A DNA stretch of 64,000 nt, from the NCBI GenBank assembly GCA_963693315.1, contig OY856188.1, forward strand, positions 194,504,322-194,568,321, in the 5' to 3' direction. The translations under genes were made by a program, and so were the position numbers. The stretch comes from Diogma glabrata. Its lineage: Eukaryota; Arthropoda; Insecta; Diptera; Cylindrotomidae. Below are positions 1-11,892 of this stretch, in pieces (position 1 is the first letter of the stretch; each line of letters opens with the position of its first letter). The notes below the pieces were generated by a model, which saw nothing but the letters and a program-made list of their open reading frames with translations, was not told the origin of the DNA and searched no databases.

Positions 1-1580
1 AATCTTAAGTTCTAAAGATTAAGTTAAGTTTTCTAAATCCATAAGCTCAACCGACCACCATAACTAATATTAATCGTGACTGATCTTCTGTCAAATCGTT
101 TTTTTGTTTGTTTGTTTTCCTTTATTTCTCTGAGAGAGAAACCGGTTTGTCTTCTCAAAGACGTGCGTAAATTTTTCATTTGATTCAAAATTGTACAATT
201 ATTGCGAGTTTCTTTTAAATCTATAAGAAAAAAACCTACCACAAAAAAATAATAGTTTCTCCCTCACTGCTACTATATAAAAAGAAATAAGAAAAATGAC
301 AGATTAGGATTTGATTTTAACCAAACATATAAATTTTAATCTTTTATCTATTAAAAATAAACTACACAATAATGAAAAGTTGGTCGCCAGCTAGTTTTCA
401 TAATATACTTTCAGGATGTATACATAACTTAAATATTTGAACATTGGCATTATAAAATAATAAAATATTCACTATTATAAAATCACTGGAAATAACACAA
501 TAAATGTAAAATACTCTCGTAATTATTTTCATTCATTTTATAAAAATTAGCACAACTAAAAATAATAGATTGTACTACTTTTTGTTTCGTTTTAAATTAT
601 TTAATTGTTTTTAATTTATAATTTAATACAATAGTTGGTTGTTGTAAATAAACAGAAATGGAAATGGCGAAATGAGAAATTAAATATGACATATTAGCAA
701 ACACGATTTCTTATGTCTCTCTTCATACAATTTTAAAGTTATGTTCTCTCTATATTTATATATACTCTAAGCCATAAGCTACTGAAAAAGTCGTCTGTAT
801 GCAAGATGTGATTCTCAAGATTATTTCACAAAATACTAGTCAGAATTATTATTCTTGTTGTTTTCCAGCGAAATTGATTTGAGTGTTTTTTTTTTCGAAA
901 AAAGTTAGATTAGTTTCTTGAACCGCACTTGAATCAACAAATTTGGGCGCTCAACTTGAACCTTGGCTTAAGCTCATACTCGCGACTAAACCGCAATTGT
1001 ACAACGCGTAACTGAACAGAATCTCAGGTTTAGTATAATTTCAGCTTGAACCTCGGCTGAATTGCAATTGTACAACCGGCCCTAAGGGAAGATCAAAATT
1101 CAAAAATTTGGTTTTTATTTGTTTTGGATAAATAATTTAAAAAATATAAGTATAAAAGATTTAAATTGAAGTAACAATTAAAATTGTTAGGTTTTCTTCT
1201 CGAGTCTGCCAATATATATCAACATTTTAAAACTTTTGCTAACAGCTGCACACAATCGGTAAAGCGGTAAACATACAAAATATTGGTAAACAAAACAAAT
1301 TTTAAGACGACATAGTTGGAGTCGCCAGAACGTACCCCAGCTAATTGGAACCCAGTTTTTATATATATAACTTTTATGCCAGGTTGCTTGAACATTTAAA
1401 TCTCCGATAACTTTTTTAATCCTCCATTTAACTGTTTTGCGTATTTTGATCGCGATTGGGCCCTTAAATAAAGCATATAGATTTAAATAAATTTTGTTAT
1501 TTAGTTAAATCTTTGTTTATACTTGTCGAAAAACGGTGTGATAACTGTTTCAGAGATATTTCTTATTGACGATTTAGCTA
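1..1580. other. AT-rich intergenic DNA, no gene recognised
   Basis: No open frame here resembles a protein. Around 905-1085 there is a locally less AT-rich patch with repeated 'cttgaacct' and 'gcaattgtacaac' words, which looks like the eroded end of a repeat, but I could not find its partner. The rest is low-complexity A/T sequence. Confidence 0.5.
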
Positions 1581-1650
1581 ACAGGCTGATTCTGAGTTAA
1601 GAGGTCTTAGCTATGATTATTTTTGTTATGACAATTTTTTTAAGAGGAAT

Positions 1651-2408
1651 TGTGGCGGATGTTAAAACTAAAAATTTTAAATTTTAGTTTTAATCTAGTT
1701 ATTTTTGAAAAAAGAAAACAAATTAGTTTTCAGTTTCTTTTTCAGTTAGAATTTTCATGTTTTTCCAATATGTTTCATTTTTATTTAAGCGACAAAAAAA
1801 ATGTTATTAGTTATTGAATTAATTTATTATTTATCGGTGATAAAAGATATTGACTTTTAATAAACATATTAGTGTTTTATCAATGAACTGTAATCTATTG
1901 TAATTGTTAAAAGATTACATTTAAATTTATTCAAGTTTATGTATTTAATCGTGAAAAGTTTTGTTTTCACCGCCGTCTGCAAAGATATTGCAGAATGTAT
2001 CATTGTATTATTTCTCTACTAAAATATTAAATATTGTGTAATTAATATATGAACTAAACTTTAATCAAGAGTTATGTTTTATAATTGTTTTTTATTATAT
2101 GCATTTTTGTACATGGAAATATACATGTACATACATTTGTTTTGTTTTGTCCTGCATTTAATTGATTAAATTGAAGATTTAATCATGGATTATTGAATTA
2201 CGTATATAATGATATTATTAACGATGCATCATCAATGAAACTTTCAATAAATATCATCTTTAATTATAAAGTCTCATTTCCTATATGCTATCATTAAGCT
2301 TTATATTAAGCTGGATACAAATACTTTACCGAAGAAAATATTTGAAGTTTCAAACAACAATTCAAGTTCTACGTGAACAATAGCGCGAATGACAAGCTAT
2401 TTGGAATT
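1651..2408 (+). repeat. 5' LTR of decayed Gypsy element
   Basis: It begins TGTGGCGGATGTTAAAAC and matches 5421-6175 almost base for base, differing by a short indel near 1690. The similarity runs five bases further (GGAAT), which I read as a microhomology at the deletion junction with the RT core. The 3' end lacks the usual CA, so the exact border carries a few bases of doubt. Confidence 0.8.
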
Positions 2409-3026
2409 GGAATCGGTTTTCGTGTTTGCGGTGATTACCGTGGCTTAAATAAAGTCACAGTCCCCGACAAATACAACATTCCTTTTCTTCAGGATTTTTC
2501 GCAACAACTTGTAGGTTGCACTATTTTCTCGACTATCGACCTAGTGCGAGCTTACCACCAAATTCCTATTGAGCCGTCTGATATTCCCAAGATAGCTATC
2601 ACTACACCATTCGGACTTTTCGAGTTCACACGAATGGGATTCGGTTTAAGAAACGCTGGTCAAACGTTTCAGCGACATATGCACACCATTTTACGTGGTT
2701 TAGATTTCTGCTTCGTCTATTTAGACGACCTACTTGTCGCATCTAAGTCCTATGTCGAACACTTAGGACATCTTAAGGTCATCTTTCAAAAATTGCAAGA
2801 TGCTGGTATGATCATTAACCTTAACAAGTGCAACTTCACACAACACGAAATTAATTTCTTAGGTCATACCATTGATTCTAACGGCATTAGACCAACGAAA
2901 GAACAAGTGGATGTTATTTCCGATTTTCCCACTCCTCAAATGGTCAAACAACTACGTCAATTTCTTGGAATGATCAATTTCTATCGACATTTCATTCTCA
3001 CGCTGCTGGTGATCAAGCCATTTTAA
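2409..3026 (+). pseudogene. Gypsy pol fragment: reverse transcriptase core
   Basis: The translation enters the RT domain at the conserved RVCGDYR block and continues through the YLDD catalytic motif (in [10 protein letters not shown]) and the LGHTI and FLGMINFYR blocks. The first codons of the open frame (2373-2408) come from the LTR, so the apparent ATG at 2373 is not a real start. The N-terminal part of RT, the protease and gag are absent. The reading frame is lost by a one-base shift near 2995, after which the RT/RNase H connection continues in another frame. No functional product is expected. Confidence 0.85.
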
Positions 3027-3133
3027 ATGATTTCTTAAAAGGCTCAAAAAAGAACGACAAACGACCTATTAACTGGTCAGAATCTTCTCTTCAAGCTTTT
3101 ACAAATTGTAAAAAGCAACTCAGCGATGCTACG

Positions 3134-3556
3134 ATGCTCGCTCATCCTTCTCTAGATGCCCAACTTGCTATTATGGTCGACGCTTCCGACAAAGCAGTTG
3201 GTGCAGTCGTTCAACAACTGGTCACCGATTCATGGCAGCCTCCTAATTTCTTTTCGGTTAGACTAACCAAAACTCAACAGCGCTACAGCGCTTATGATCG
3301 TGAACTTTTGGCAGCTTATTTAGCCATTAAACACTTTCGTTACCTTCTAGAAGGGCGAAATTTTATCCTATTCACGGATCATAAACCTTTAATTTATGCA
3401 CTGTCGCAAAATCCAGACAAAGCTAGTCCTAGACAATTTAGACATCTGGATTTTATCAGCCAGTTTACAACTGACATTCGACATATTTCTGGAATTGACC
3501 TGAGAGCATCGACTATTCGGCAATTGCTGATGCTCAAACTACTGATTCAGAGTTGA
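3134..3556 (+). pseudogene. Gypsy pol fragment: RNase H
   Basis: The open frame shows the Gypsy RNase H core: VDASDKAVGAV near the start (first catalytic Asp), YDREL, and FTDHKPL. It follows the RT fragment after a frameshift and its C-terminal end (after about 3495) is degenerate before the frame changes again into the integrase segment. It is a decayed part of one former polyprotein rather than a gene of its own. Confidence 0.8.
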
Positions 3557-5268
3557 AGGAACTACTTTCGGAAAATAGCACGACGCTTAAATTCCAACAG
3601 TTTCCTCTATTCCTTCACTCTAACAAATTTATTTATTGTGACGTTTCAACGAGGAAACTTCGTCCATTTATTCCAAAACAGTTTCGTCAAAGCGTTTTCG
3701 TGCAAATGCACAACATTTCTCATCCCGGAATCAATGCTTCTATTAAATTACTGACTGACGCCGTGGTCTGGCCGTCAATAAAAAAAGATGTCCGGGAAAT
3801 GACTCGAAACTGTTTACAGTGTCAGAAATCGAAAATTTCACGACACACTCGATCTCCTCTATCTAATTATTCTTCAACTTCAGAACGATTTTCTGAAGTT
3901 CATTTAGATATTATTGGACCGATGCCTTCATCTGAAGGACAACGGTATTGTGTAACTCTGATTGACAGATACACAAGATGGCCCGAAGTAATCTCGATAA
4001 CAGATATTACTGCTGCAACTGTAGCCACTGCTCTTTATTCTGGGTGGATATCTCGCTTCGGGGTTCCAAATTTCATTGTGACCGATCGAGGATCACAATT
4101 CGAATCACAACTATATTCTGAACTTTCAAAGCTGTTAGGTTTCGAACATCGACGAACCACAGCTTATAATCCTAAATGTAATGGCATGATCGAACGTTTT
4201 GATCGAACATTGAAAGCGGCCATAATGTGTCACGATCGACAAGATTGGACACGTACTCTCCCGACTATACTTCTTGGACTGCGTACAGCTTTTCGGGAAG
4301 ATTTTAAATCTACCTCCGCAGAATTAATCTCGATAACAGATATTACTGCTGCAACTGTAGCCACTGCTCTTTATTCTGGGTGGATATCTCGCTTCGGGGT
4401 TCCAAATTTCATTGTGACCGATCGAGGATCACAATTCGAATCACAACTATATTCTGAACTTTCAAAGCTGTTAGGTTTCGAACATCGACGAACCACAGCT
4501 TATAATCCTAAATGTAATGGCATGATCGAACGTTTTGATCGAACATTGAAAGCGGCCATAATGTGTCACGATCGACAAGATTGGACACGTACTCTCCCGA
4601 CTATACTTCTTGGACTGCGTACAGCTTTTCGGGAAGATTTTAAATCTACCTCCGCAGAATTAGTGTATGGATCTACCTTAGGCTTGCCGGGACACTTTTT
4701 ATCGGAACATACGACATTGGTTCCACAGTCGGATTTTGTAGCTAACCTCAAGCTACAGTTCAACAATCTCCGACCTGTTACTTCTTCTCGTCACTCGAAT
4801 GATAACGTTTTTGTTTTCAACGATTTGAAAACTTGCTCACATGTTTTCCTCAGAGTAGACACGGTCCGAAGGTCATTGCAACAACCCTACGATGGACCCT
4901 ATCTCGTCATCAATCGTGATGACAAAACTTTCACTATAGATATTAGAGGAAGAATGGTTAAAGTTAGTATCGACAGATTAAAACCCAGCTATCAGGATAG
5001 CACTAAATCTGAACGATCCCTGAATAACCATTCACCGATAATATCTAGTTCTCCTCAGCACTGTACTTCGATACCTGTTTCGAATCCTACGGAACAGGAT
5101 CACATCTCTAACTCCGATCCTTCTTCAATTTCAATTTCGAGCACTCCGATCAAAATTAAAAAAACAGTGCGATTTAATTTACAACCTCAAACTTCTGTTA
5201 CCAGGTCTGGACGGGTCACACGTCCACCTTCCAAATTACTAACTTCAATTATTAAATTTCAAAATTAA
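3553..5268 (+). pseudogene. Gypsy pol fragment: integrase with internal tandem duplication
   Basis: The 571-aa frame holds an HHCC zinc-binding region (histidines in HNISHPG, cysteines in CLQCQK), then the rve core. The first catalytic Asp lies in LDIIGP, the second in TDRGSQF, and the Glu in MIERF. A 336-bp segment holding the second Asp and the Glu occurs twice in direct tandem (3991-4326 and 4327-4662), in frame, so the core is enlarged by 112 residues. The C-terminal tail is a basic, Ser/Thr-rich region typical after Gypsy integrases. The duplication should disrupt the catalytic fold, so I call it a pseudogene despite the long open frame. Confidence 0.85.
3991..4662 (+). repeat. 336-bp perfect tandem duplication (2 units)
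   Basis: Units 3991-4326 and 4327-4662 appear identical over their whole length by eye. The period is 336 bp, exactly 112 codons, so the integrase frame stays open. It is either a very recent duplication or an assembly artefact. Confidence 0.9.
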
Positions 5269-5420
5269 AATTTTTGTTTAACGCAAGAAGTTTTTAATGC
5301 AAGATATGCAAATATTTGCAAATTTATATTTTCTTTTATAAGTCACACTTTGTAAATATCTTTTTATCGTGATATTTCTTTGATATTGATATATAACAAT
5401 ATCACTGGTAAGGGGGTGTA

Positions 5421-6175
5421 TGTGGCGGATGTTAAAACTAAAAATTTTAAATTTTAAATCTAGTTATTTTTCAAAAAAAGAAAACAAATTTAGTTTTCAG
5501 TTTCTTTTTCAGTTAGAATTTTCATGTTTTTCCAATATGTTTCATTTTTATTTAAGCGACAAAAAAAATGTTATTAGTTATTGAATTAATTTATTATTTA
5601 TCGGTGATAAAAGATATTGACTTTTAATAAACATATTAGTGTTTTATCAATGAACTGTAATCTATTGTAATTGTTAAAAGATTACATTTAAATTTATTCA
5701 AGTTTATGTATTTAATCGTGAAAAGTTTTGTTTTCACCGCCGTCTGCAAAGATATTGCAGAATGTATCATTGTATTATTTCTCTACTAAAATATTAAATA
5801 TTGTGTAATTAATATATGAACTAAACTTTAATCAAGAGTTATGTTTTATAATTGTTTTTTATTATATGCATTTTTGTACATGGAAATATACATGTACATA
5901 CATTTGTTTTGTTTTATCCTGCATTTGATTGATTAAATTGAAGATTTAATCATGGATTATTGAATTACGTATATAATGATATTATTAACGATGCATCATC
6001 AATGAAACTTTCAATAAATATCATCTTTAATTATAAAGTCTCATTTCCTATATGCTATCATTAAGCTTTATATTAAGCTGGATACAAATACTTTACCGAA
6101 GAAAATATTTGAAGTTTCAAACAACAATTCAAGTTCTACGTGAACAATAGCGCGAATGACAAGCTATTTGGAATT
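5421..6175 (+). repeat. 3' LTR of decayed Gypsy element
   Basis: It pairs with 1651-2408. The polypurine tract at about 5411-5420 sits directly upstream, as expected for plus-strand priming. It is followed by GGAAT (6176-6180), matching the five bases before the left LTR. Confidence 0.82.
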
Positions 6176-6402
6176 GGAATAAATTATTGGATTATATAGC
6201 TACAACTACTAGCTATAGAATATCTCAATTGCGATTCTGTGAACGTCGTCATAAAAAACCTCATAATAACTCTACAAATATATTTTGGAGATCTTTCAAA
6301 CGGCTATTTTTATAAACAAAATTATTATAAAATGTCATATTTTCTTTTTAAATAATTTAAATATAAATTAAAATACCATATAAATTATTATTAAGAATTA
6401 TG

Positions 6403-7103
6403 GGGTTCGTTCGTAAACACCAAATCGCTAGCTTATTTTCCTATTTTGACGTTTGTGGCTGGAAATGGTCGTTCGTAAACTATTTCTTGCCTATTTAAGC
6501 AAGCGATTTGACAGATAAAGTTGTTCGGAAACTCCATTTCTATTCCAAAATAGGCGATTCAATCGCCTATTTTGGACTCGCTGTTTTTGAGATCCTAAAT
6601 AAGAACTGAGATCTAAAAGTGACATTTGCGGTTTTTGTTTGATTTTAATCAAAACAAATGCAATATTATTATTAAAAATATAAAATTTATATTTTATTTT
6701 GTGTGTCTCATTTATTTACTAGAAATATGAAAATTGTTTTTTTTAAAATTGCATCAATATTTTAATACAAAAATTAATCAAATAAAAATTCAAAACTTAA
6801 ATAATTTGTTTTTATTTTTCATAATTTGAAATCTGCAAATAATAATTTTTTCACACAAACCAAACATGTTTTGTGTTGTGTTTAGTTTGTTTTTCCTGTT
6901 GTTAAATTATTATAATTATTGTGATAAGTTTTAATACACAATTATTAATTTTTAATACTTCTTATATATATTTAGGCAACTGGTCGTTCGGAAACAAAAT
7001 GCCAATTCTTGTTCTTGTTGAAGAACTGATAGCCACGCCCCTTGGAATGACAGTTGCCTATTTTAGAAAATAAGCAAGCGATTTGGTGTTTCCGAACGAA
7101 ACC
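6403..7103. mobile_element. Non-autonomous TIR element, about 700 bp
   Basis: The left end reads GGGTTCGTTCGTAAACACC and the right end is close to its reverse complement; the similarity covers about 45 bp and includes AAATCGCTAGCTTATTTTC. ATG is duplicated at 6400-6402 and 7104-7106. The second copy of the host element (about 50641-50660) lacks the insertion and preserves the empty site. No coding capacity is seen. Confidence 0.75.
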
Positions 7104-7616
7104 ATGGTATATTATATAATAATTTTTTATAAAAATCAAGTTTATGTTTTATAAAATTTTTAAGGTGTTAATATAATTTTTGTTTGTGAAAATATTCAAC
7201 CGCCATTTTCAATAATCAAAAATGTATTTTATTTTATAATAATTTATATACAATTAATATAAAATCATACCATATATTAATTATTTTGCAATAAATTTGT
7301 GAGAAAAGAATGATTGTTTTTCCTTAAAATTTATATAAAATTTGGAAAATTTTCATAAAACAACATGAGAGTCAAAGTTTGATATTGCAAATATGAGATT
7401 TTCAATCGCCATTTTATGTAAAACCAATATCAATATATATCAATATATATTTTGTTTTACAATTTTGATTCAAACTAAACTAAAATATAGATAATTATTA
7501 TAAATTTTATAATAAGTACATAAATAATTCATAATTAATATTTTATCCTTTATTAATATAATTTTTCATACAAGAATCCAAATAAAAAATATGAAAATTT
7601 AAATTATGATGCTTAA

Positions 7617-8342
7617 TGGTGCTATTACACACAAATTAAATTCAGTTGCTATCATCAACTTTTCAGATGATAGTATTTATTATTTTTGACTGTAGATGGC
7701 GAAAAGATCAAAAACTGCAAGAAAGTACAAATAACTTTACGAAGTAATAATAATTTTTAAACAACAATTTCTTAAAAGATCATTAGTTATTTAGTATTAA
7801 TATTATATTATATAATCGATTATATCTATATTAGTGGTATATAAATTGTAAATAGATTATATACTGTAAAAGCAAATCAAACGTCAAAATGGCGACAATA
7901 CATTATAGAGCAATTGTTGTAGCTTGTACAATAAGAAAATGCGCTAAGATTTAAAAAAAAAATGTGAATCGAAAATACGAAAAGAAAACGTAAAATTTTT
8001 ACATTAAAATCTTGAAAATATGTATTTAATTATTTTATACCTAATATAATATAATTATTATTACGATTTTAATATGAAAATCAATTAATGTGATAATCGG
8101 TTTTAAACCGGTTGAATTTGCAGATGAAATCATCTAACAATTTTCTAGCAGTTAATTAGTAAACCAAATAATTTTTCAAAAAGTCAGTTGCTATCAGCTA
8201 ACTTTTCTTGCAGTTTTTATATCTATCTCGCGCATGCTATCCCCCTTTTTCTCATGCAAAATATTTTTCATCAACTTTTCAGATTATGGTAACTGCAAAA
8301 TTGATTATGGGAGCTGAATTTAATTTGTGTGTAATAGCACCA
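7617..8342. mobile_element. PIF/Harbinger-like MITE (TAA target duplication)
   Basis: The TIRs begin TGGTGCTATTACACACAAAT and the ends are near-perfect inverted copies of about 28 bp. TAA is duplicated at 7614-7616 and 8343-8345, and the empty site is seen in the left TIR of copy 2. A three-base TWA duplication is the PIF/Harbinger hallmark; the superfamily call rests on that alone. A second copy of this family lies in the scarlet intron (24690-33183). Confidence 0.78.
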
Positions 8343-8509
8343 TAAGATGACCATGTTTGATGATCTTACGTTAAGAGGTTATTTTTTGACATCTCACAGT
8401 TGTGACTACATACAGAATCGCATTTAAGAGGTTTTAGTCTTAGCTAAGAGAAAAGTCTTTGCTATGACTATTTTTACATCTGTGAGGGTATGTCAGAATC
8501 AGCCTGTTA

Positions 8510-9334
8510 GTCTCATTTAGCAAATGTTCAAGTAACCGAGCATTAACAGTTAAAATTCGTTTCCGTAAATAATAATTTCGAGCTGCTATAAATAAAATTA
8601 TAGCACAAAAGTTATACATTTAACAAATGTTTTTTTATACCATTTAAATATGAAATGTCAAAGATGGCGTAACTTTTAAAATACAGAAGATTGTCATTTG
8701 AATATAAAATTTTAATTATCAATTTAAATTCTATATATAAAATTTTATCATATTATTATTCACAACATAAACAATACAAATTACTAATCAAAAGTAATTA
8801 TTGCTAGTAAGTTGCATTTTAATAAAACTTTGTTTTGAAAACTCATTTTATATCTATCCCCGAATTTGTTTGTCAAACTTTTGAAAAGGAAAATAAATTT
8901 TTAAGTTATTTTGATTTATACTTTACTAATATCATTTAAATAAGTTATCATATTCAGTTTTAGTAGAAATTGAAAAAGGAAAAAAGATTTTAAAAGTAAT
9001 ATTATTTTATTGAAACGTGAATTTTTGAAGGATTTCGTTTTTGATGGTTGAAAAAATTACGTTTTGTCATAATATATAAAACTAAATAAAACTCAATACA
9101 TTATTTATATTGACTGGTTATTTGTTCTTAGTTAGAAACAGTACAATTGTTCAAATTTTACAGAAAAAACTTTTAAATATAAAAAACCGTAATATTTTAG
9201 TATATAAATACTATATACAGTTGCTCGAATTTTACTACACTGCTAAGTAAAATGAACAAAATGACAGTGTAAAACTTATTTTCTGAAATAATAATTATAA
9301 ATCTTTTGTTATTTTCAGACAGCGATTCTGAAAT
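8510..9334. other. Intergenic region upstream of LIN9
   Basis: AT-rich, with no recognisable gene or repeat. It must contain the LIN9 promoter. A pyrimidine-rich stretch ending in cag at 9319 (ttttgttattttcag) looks like a 3' splice site 15 bases before the LIN9 ATG, so a 5' untranslated exon probably lies in this interval, but I cannot place it. Confidence 0.45.
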
Positions 9335-11239
9335 ATGTCGGAAGAAGAAATTAAACAAGAACCTGATGATAGTATAGAGGAGGAAACATCTGAACCGCCA
9401 TCGTTTGCAGCTGCGTTGGGTTTACATAGAGTTGGAACAAAACTACCACCCAAACCCGTTTCATCACAACCAATTCAAGTATTGAATGCTCGAGGAATGC
9501 CAGCTCGTATTCGTAAAAAAAATAAATTATTTTTTGACGATGATATTGTAAACGATAAACCACAACGCGTATCGCCAACTAAACGACCATTAACGAAAAC
9601 AACACCAACAAAAAATCCGATTAAATCATTTGGCAATAAAACATTATCCGGATCATCATCTTCGAAAAAACGTCGAATTGGAGGATCACCTAATAAATTT
9701 ACTCTGAAAATAAAAGATACAAAAAAGAGACATCGAGAAACAGATGAAACGGATGATGAAGTTTATGATGATGATTTTAATGAGGGTGAAGATGAAGAAA
9801 ATGAAGAGCCTGAGGTAGAACCGGCTCAAGTTATGGATAGAAAAGAATGTCAAAATATTGGATATAGATTACGAAATTTGTTGAAACTACCAAAAGCGCA
9901 TAAATTCGTTAGTTATGAATGGTTTTACAGTAATATCGATAAACCATTGTTTGATGGGGAAACTGATTTCCAAATTTGCCTACGAGAATCATTTCCAATG
10001 CTAAAAACACAAATGTTAACACGAATTGAATGGAATAAAGTACGAAGGATGATGGGGAAGCCCAGACGTTGTTCTCAAGCATTTTTTGAAGAAGAACGTA
10101 ATGAGTTGGATCGTAAACGGCAAAAAATTCGGCTTCTCCAATCAAGAAAGTATGGAGATGTTTCGTTTGTTAAAGATTTACCAAAAGAAATTCCACTACC
10201 ATTAACTGTGGGGACCAAAGTGACAGCACGTTTGAGAAGACCACAGGATGGGCTCTTTAGCGGTGTTGTCGATGCTGTAGATCCATCAACAAATACATAT
10301 CGGATAACATTTGATCGTGCTGGTTTAGGACCACAATCCATTCCCGACTATGAGGTTCTTTCAAACGAACCAGCTGAGACGATTCCGTTACATAGTCTAA
10401 CACAAAAGTTTCGTCCCAAAGCTAATATACCATTGTATGTTGCATCATCTCTTAAAAAACCTGGTGTCCCATTATCCGCTAGCAAAGGTGATCCATTTTT
10501 AATCGCAAACAATCATAATAATCAATTGAAAAATAGACTAATATTACCAAAGGAGCAAATCGGTGGATTTCCATTAAAACTTTTAGAAGTAATTGTTAGA
10601 ACGCGAAAAACTTTATCAGCGAAAAATGCAAAACTAATGCGTCTAAAGGAAATGAATAACGAAGCGGAAATGTATAAATCATTTGGTGAAGATTTTCCAG
10701 AAGATTTTCAACGTAAATATGCGAGCATAATAATTGGTATGGAAAAATTGAATCGTGACTTACAAGATTACTTAAATCAAGTCCAATCTCAATGTAAACA
10801 AATTGTTCGTGATTCACAGCAGGCAGCCATTTTAACGCCAACATATTTACGTGAAAAATGTCGTCAAATGGGAGAGGATTCACTTGATAAAAATAATAAA
10901 AATGCAATACAAGATAGTCGAATGAAAACTTTAATATCAAATTTAGCGATGGTCATGTGGGTTGTATCAAATTTAACGAACTCTGATGATAATGCACAAA
11001 TATTGCATGCGATTGAGGCATGTGTCGAGGATGTTAAAAATAAGTTAGATGTTGATAATATTGAAATTTTTCAAAAAAATGTTCAAATTCATTTACGTCA
11101 TATACAGTTAGAGTTAAGACAAGCGATTACTACTAATAATTCGATTAATAATAGTAATAATTTGGTGTCTGTGAGTCAGACCGTTAATAGAGTTAATAGT
11201 AATAGTCATAGTAATGATCATCATACTGATCAAGATTAA
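9335..11239 (+). CDS. LIN9: LIN9, DREAM/MuvB complex subunit
   Basis: LIN9 is a core subunit of the MuvB module, which forms the repressive DREAM complex with E2F/RB-family proteins and, with Myb, an activator of late cell-cycle genes; in flies the homologs are mip130 and always early. The 634-aa product begins with an acidic, Lys-rich disordered region (to about 165), then the DIRP domain starting at MDRKECQNIGYRLRNLL (about 167-270) with the conserved RRMMGKPRRCSQAFF stretch. Next comes a Tudor-like segment (about 290-350) and a helical C-terminal region with a Ser/Asn-rich tail. The coding sequence is one uninterrupted exon. The ATG is preceded by a 3' splice site, suggesting an upstream untranslated exon. 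Human LIN9 is somewhat shorter; the extra length is in the N-terminal and tail regions. Confidence 0.95.
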   Translation: MSEEEIKQEPDDSIEEETSEPPSFAAALGLHRVGTKLPPKPVSSQPIQVLNARGMPARIRKKNKLFFDDDIVNDKPQRVSPTKRPLTKTTPTKNPIKSFGNKTLSGSSSSKKRRIGGSPNKFTLKIKDTKKRHRETDETDDEVYDDDFNEGEDEENEEPEVEPAQVMDRKECQNIGYRLRNLLKLPKAHKFVSYEWFYSNIDKPLFDGETDFQICLRESFPMLKTQMLTRIEWNKVRRMMGKPRRCSQAFFEEERNELDRKRQKIRLLQSRKYGDVSFVKDLPKEIPLPLTVGTKVTARLRRPQDGLFSGVVDAVDPSTNTYRITFDRAGLGPQSIPDYEVLSNEPAETIPLHSLTQKFRPKANIPLYVASSLKKPGVPLSASKGDPFLIANNHNNQLKNRLILPKEQIGGFPLKLLEVIVRTRKTLSAKNAKLMRLKEMNNEAEMYKSFGEDFPEDFQRKYASIIIGMEKLNRDLQDYLNQVQSQCKQIVRDSQQAAILTPTYLREKCRQMGEDSLDKNNKNAIQDSRMKTLISNLAMVMWVVSNLTNSDDNAQILHAIEACVEDVKNKLDVDNIEIFQKNVQIHLRHIQLELRQAITTNNSINNSNNLVSVSQTVNRVNSNSHSNDHHTDQD

Positions 11240-11892
11240 TTAACGGTATTTATATTATTTTAATATTCGTTTTGATCATGTATATTATGTTTTCCTTTAT
11301 GAATTATGTATAAATAGTTTGTAAAGAAGATTTTTTTAAAACTAGAAACGTTAAAATTAGTGCTTGAAAATTAATCTTATCGAAAATATATTTAAAAAAC
11401 TTTTATTTTACAATACTTTGAAAACTTAATATGAAATGATATGGAGATGCACGAATATCCATTTAAAATTAGCACGCAATCACAAGCAGAAAAATTTGAA
11501 GTGGAGAATGATTTGAAACTTGTCTAGTCCAGATAGTTGCTTTGGCAACTATGTAGTTCCGCTCTACCAGACCGAAAAAGGTTACTTGGCAAGGCCTTCT
11601 CTTAGGAGTTTGTTCAATTTCCTTTCACTAAGTGTGACGCTTTGGAGAGTCCGACGTGATCGAAGTCTCGGTTTTGTCTAAACCAGTGAGCATGTATGGT
11701 ATTCTGGCATGTCGAGACTCCTAGTCAAGACAATAAAGGAGGTGATTACACTTTGTCGTGTGATTCGGGAGGCAACATGATTGATGTTATTACCTTTGGC
11801 ACAAAATTTAGATTGCTTGTCATCTTGGGATTCTATTGTAGGACGTACGACGTAATATTGATGATAAAAGTCAGAGACTATAAAACATAAAC
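11240..11892. other. Intergenic, 3' side of LIN9
   Basis: Contains the presumed LIN9 3' untranslated region and then unremarkable sequence. A small open frame at 11696-11890 has no recognisable content. Confidence 0.4.

Larger units (their letters stand above)
1651..6175 (+). mobile_element. Ty3/Gypsy LTR retrotransposon, 5'-truncated and decayed
   Basis: Two LTRs of about 757 bp (1651-2408 and 5421-6175) flank a pol remnant in the order RT, RNase H, integrase, which is the Ty3/Gypsy order. A candidate 5-bp target duplication GGAAT lies at 1646-1650 and 6176-6180. A polypurine tract (aagggggtgta) precedes the right LTR. gag, protease, the primer-binding site and the start of RT are missing: the left LTR runs straight into the RT core. 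The LTRs are nearly identical (small indels), so the insertion is fairly recent, but the coding region has frameshifts and a tandem duplication and cannot be autonomous. The integrase looks like insect Gypsy lineages with long LTRs; I cannot name the clade. Confidence 0.85.
1581..8507. mobile_element. Long-TIR DNA element, copy 1 (disrupted by nested insertions)
   Basis: The left end at 1581 reads ACAGGCTGATTCTGA and the right end at 8507 is its reverse complement, with a TA on each side (1579-1580 and 8508-8509). The right TIR is about 190 bp and matches both TIRs of the copy at 49943-60010; the left TIR is short and degenerate. The body after the Gypsy insertion (about 6260-7616) is colinear with 50505-51100 of copy 2. 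No transposase is visible, so this is a non-autonomous element. It hosts a Gypsy copy (1651-6175), a TIR element at 6403-7103 and another at 7617-8342. Confidence 0.7.

Noticed and set aside
4566..4766. Minus-strand frame of 66 aa inside the Gypsy integrase
   Set aside because: It is an antisense shadow of the integrase coding sequence.
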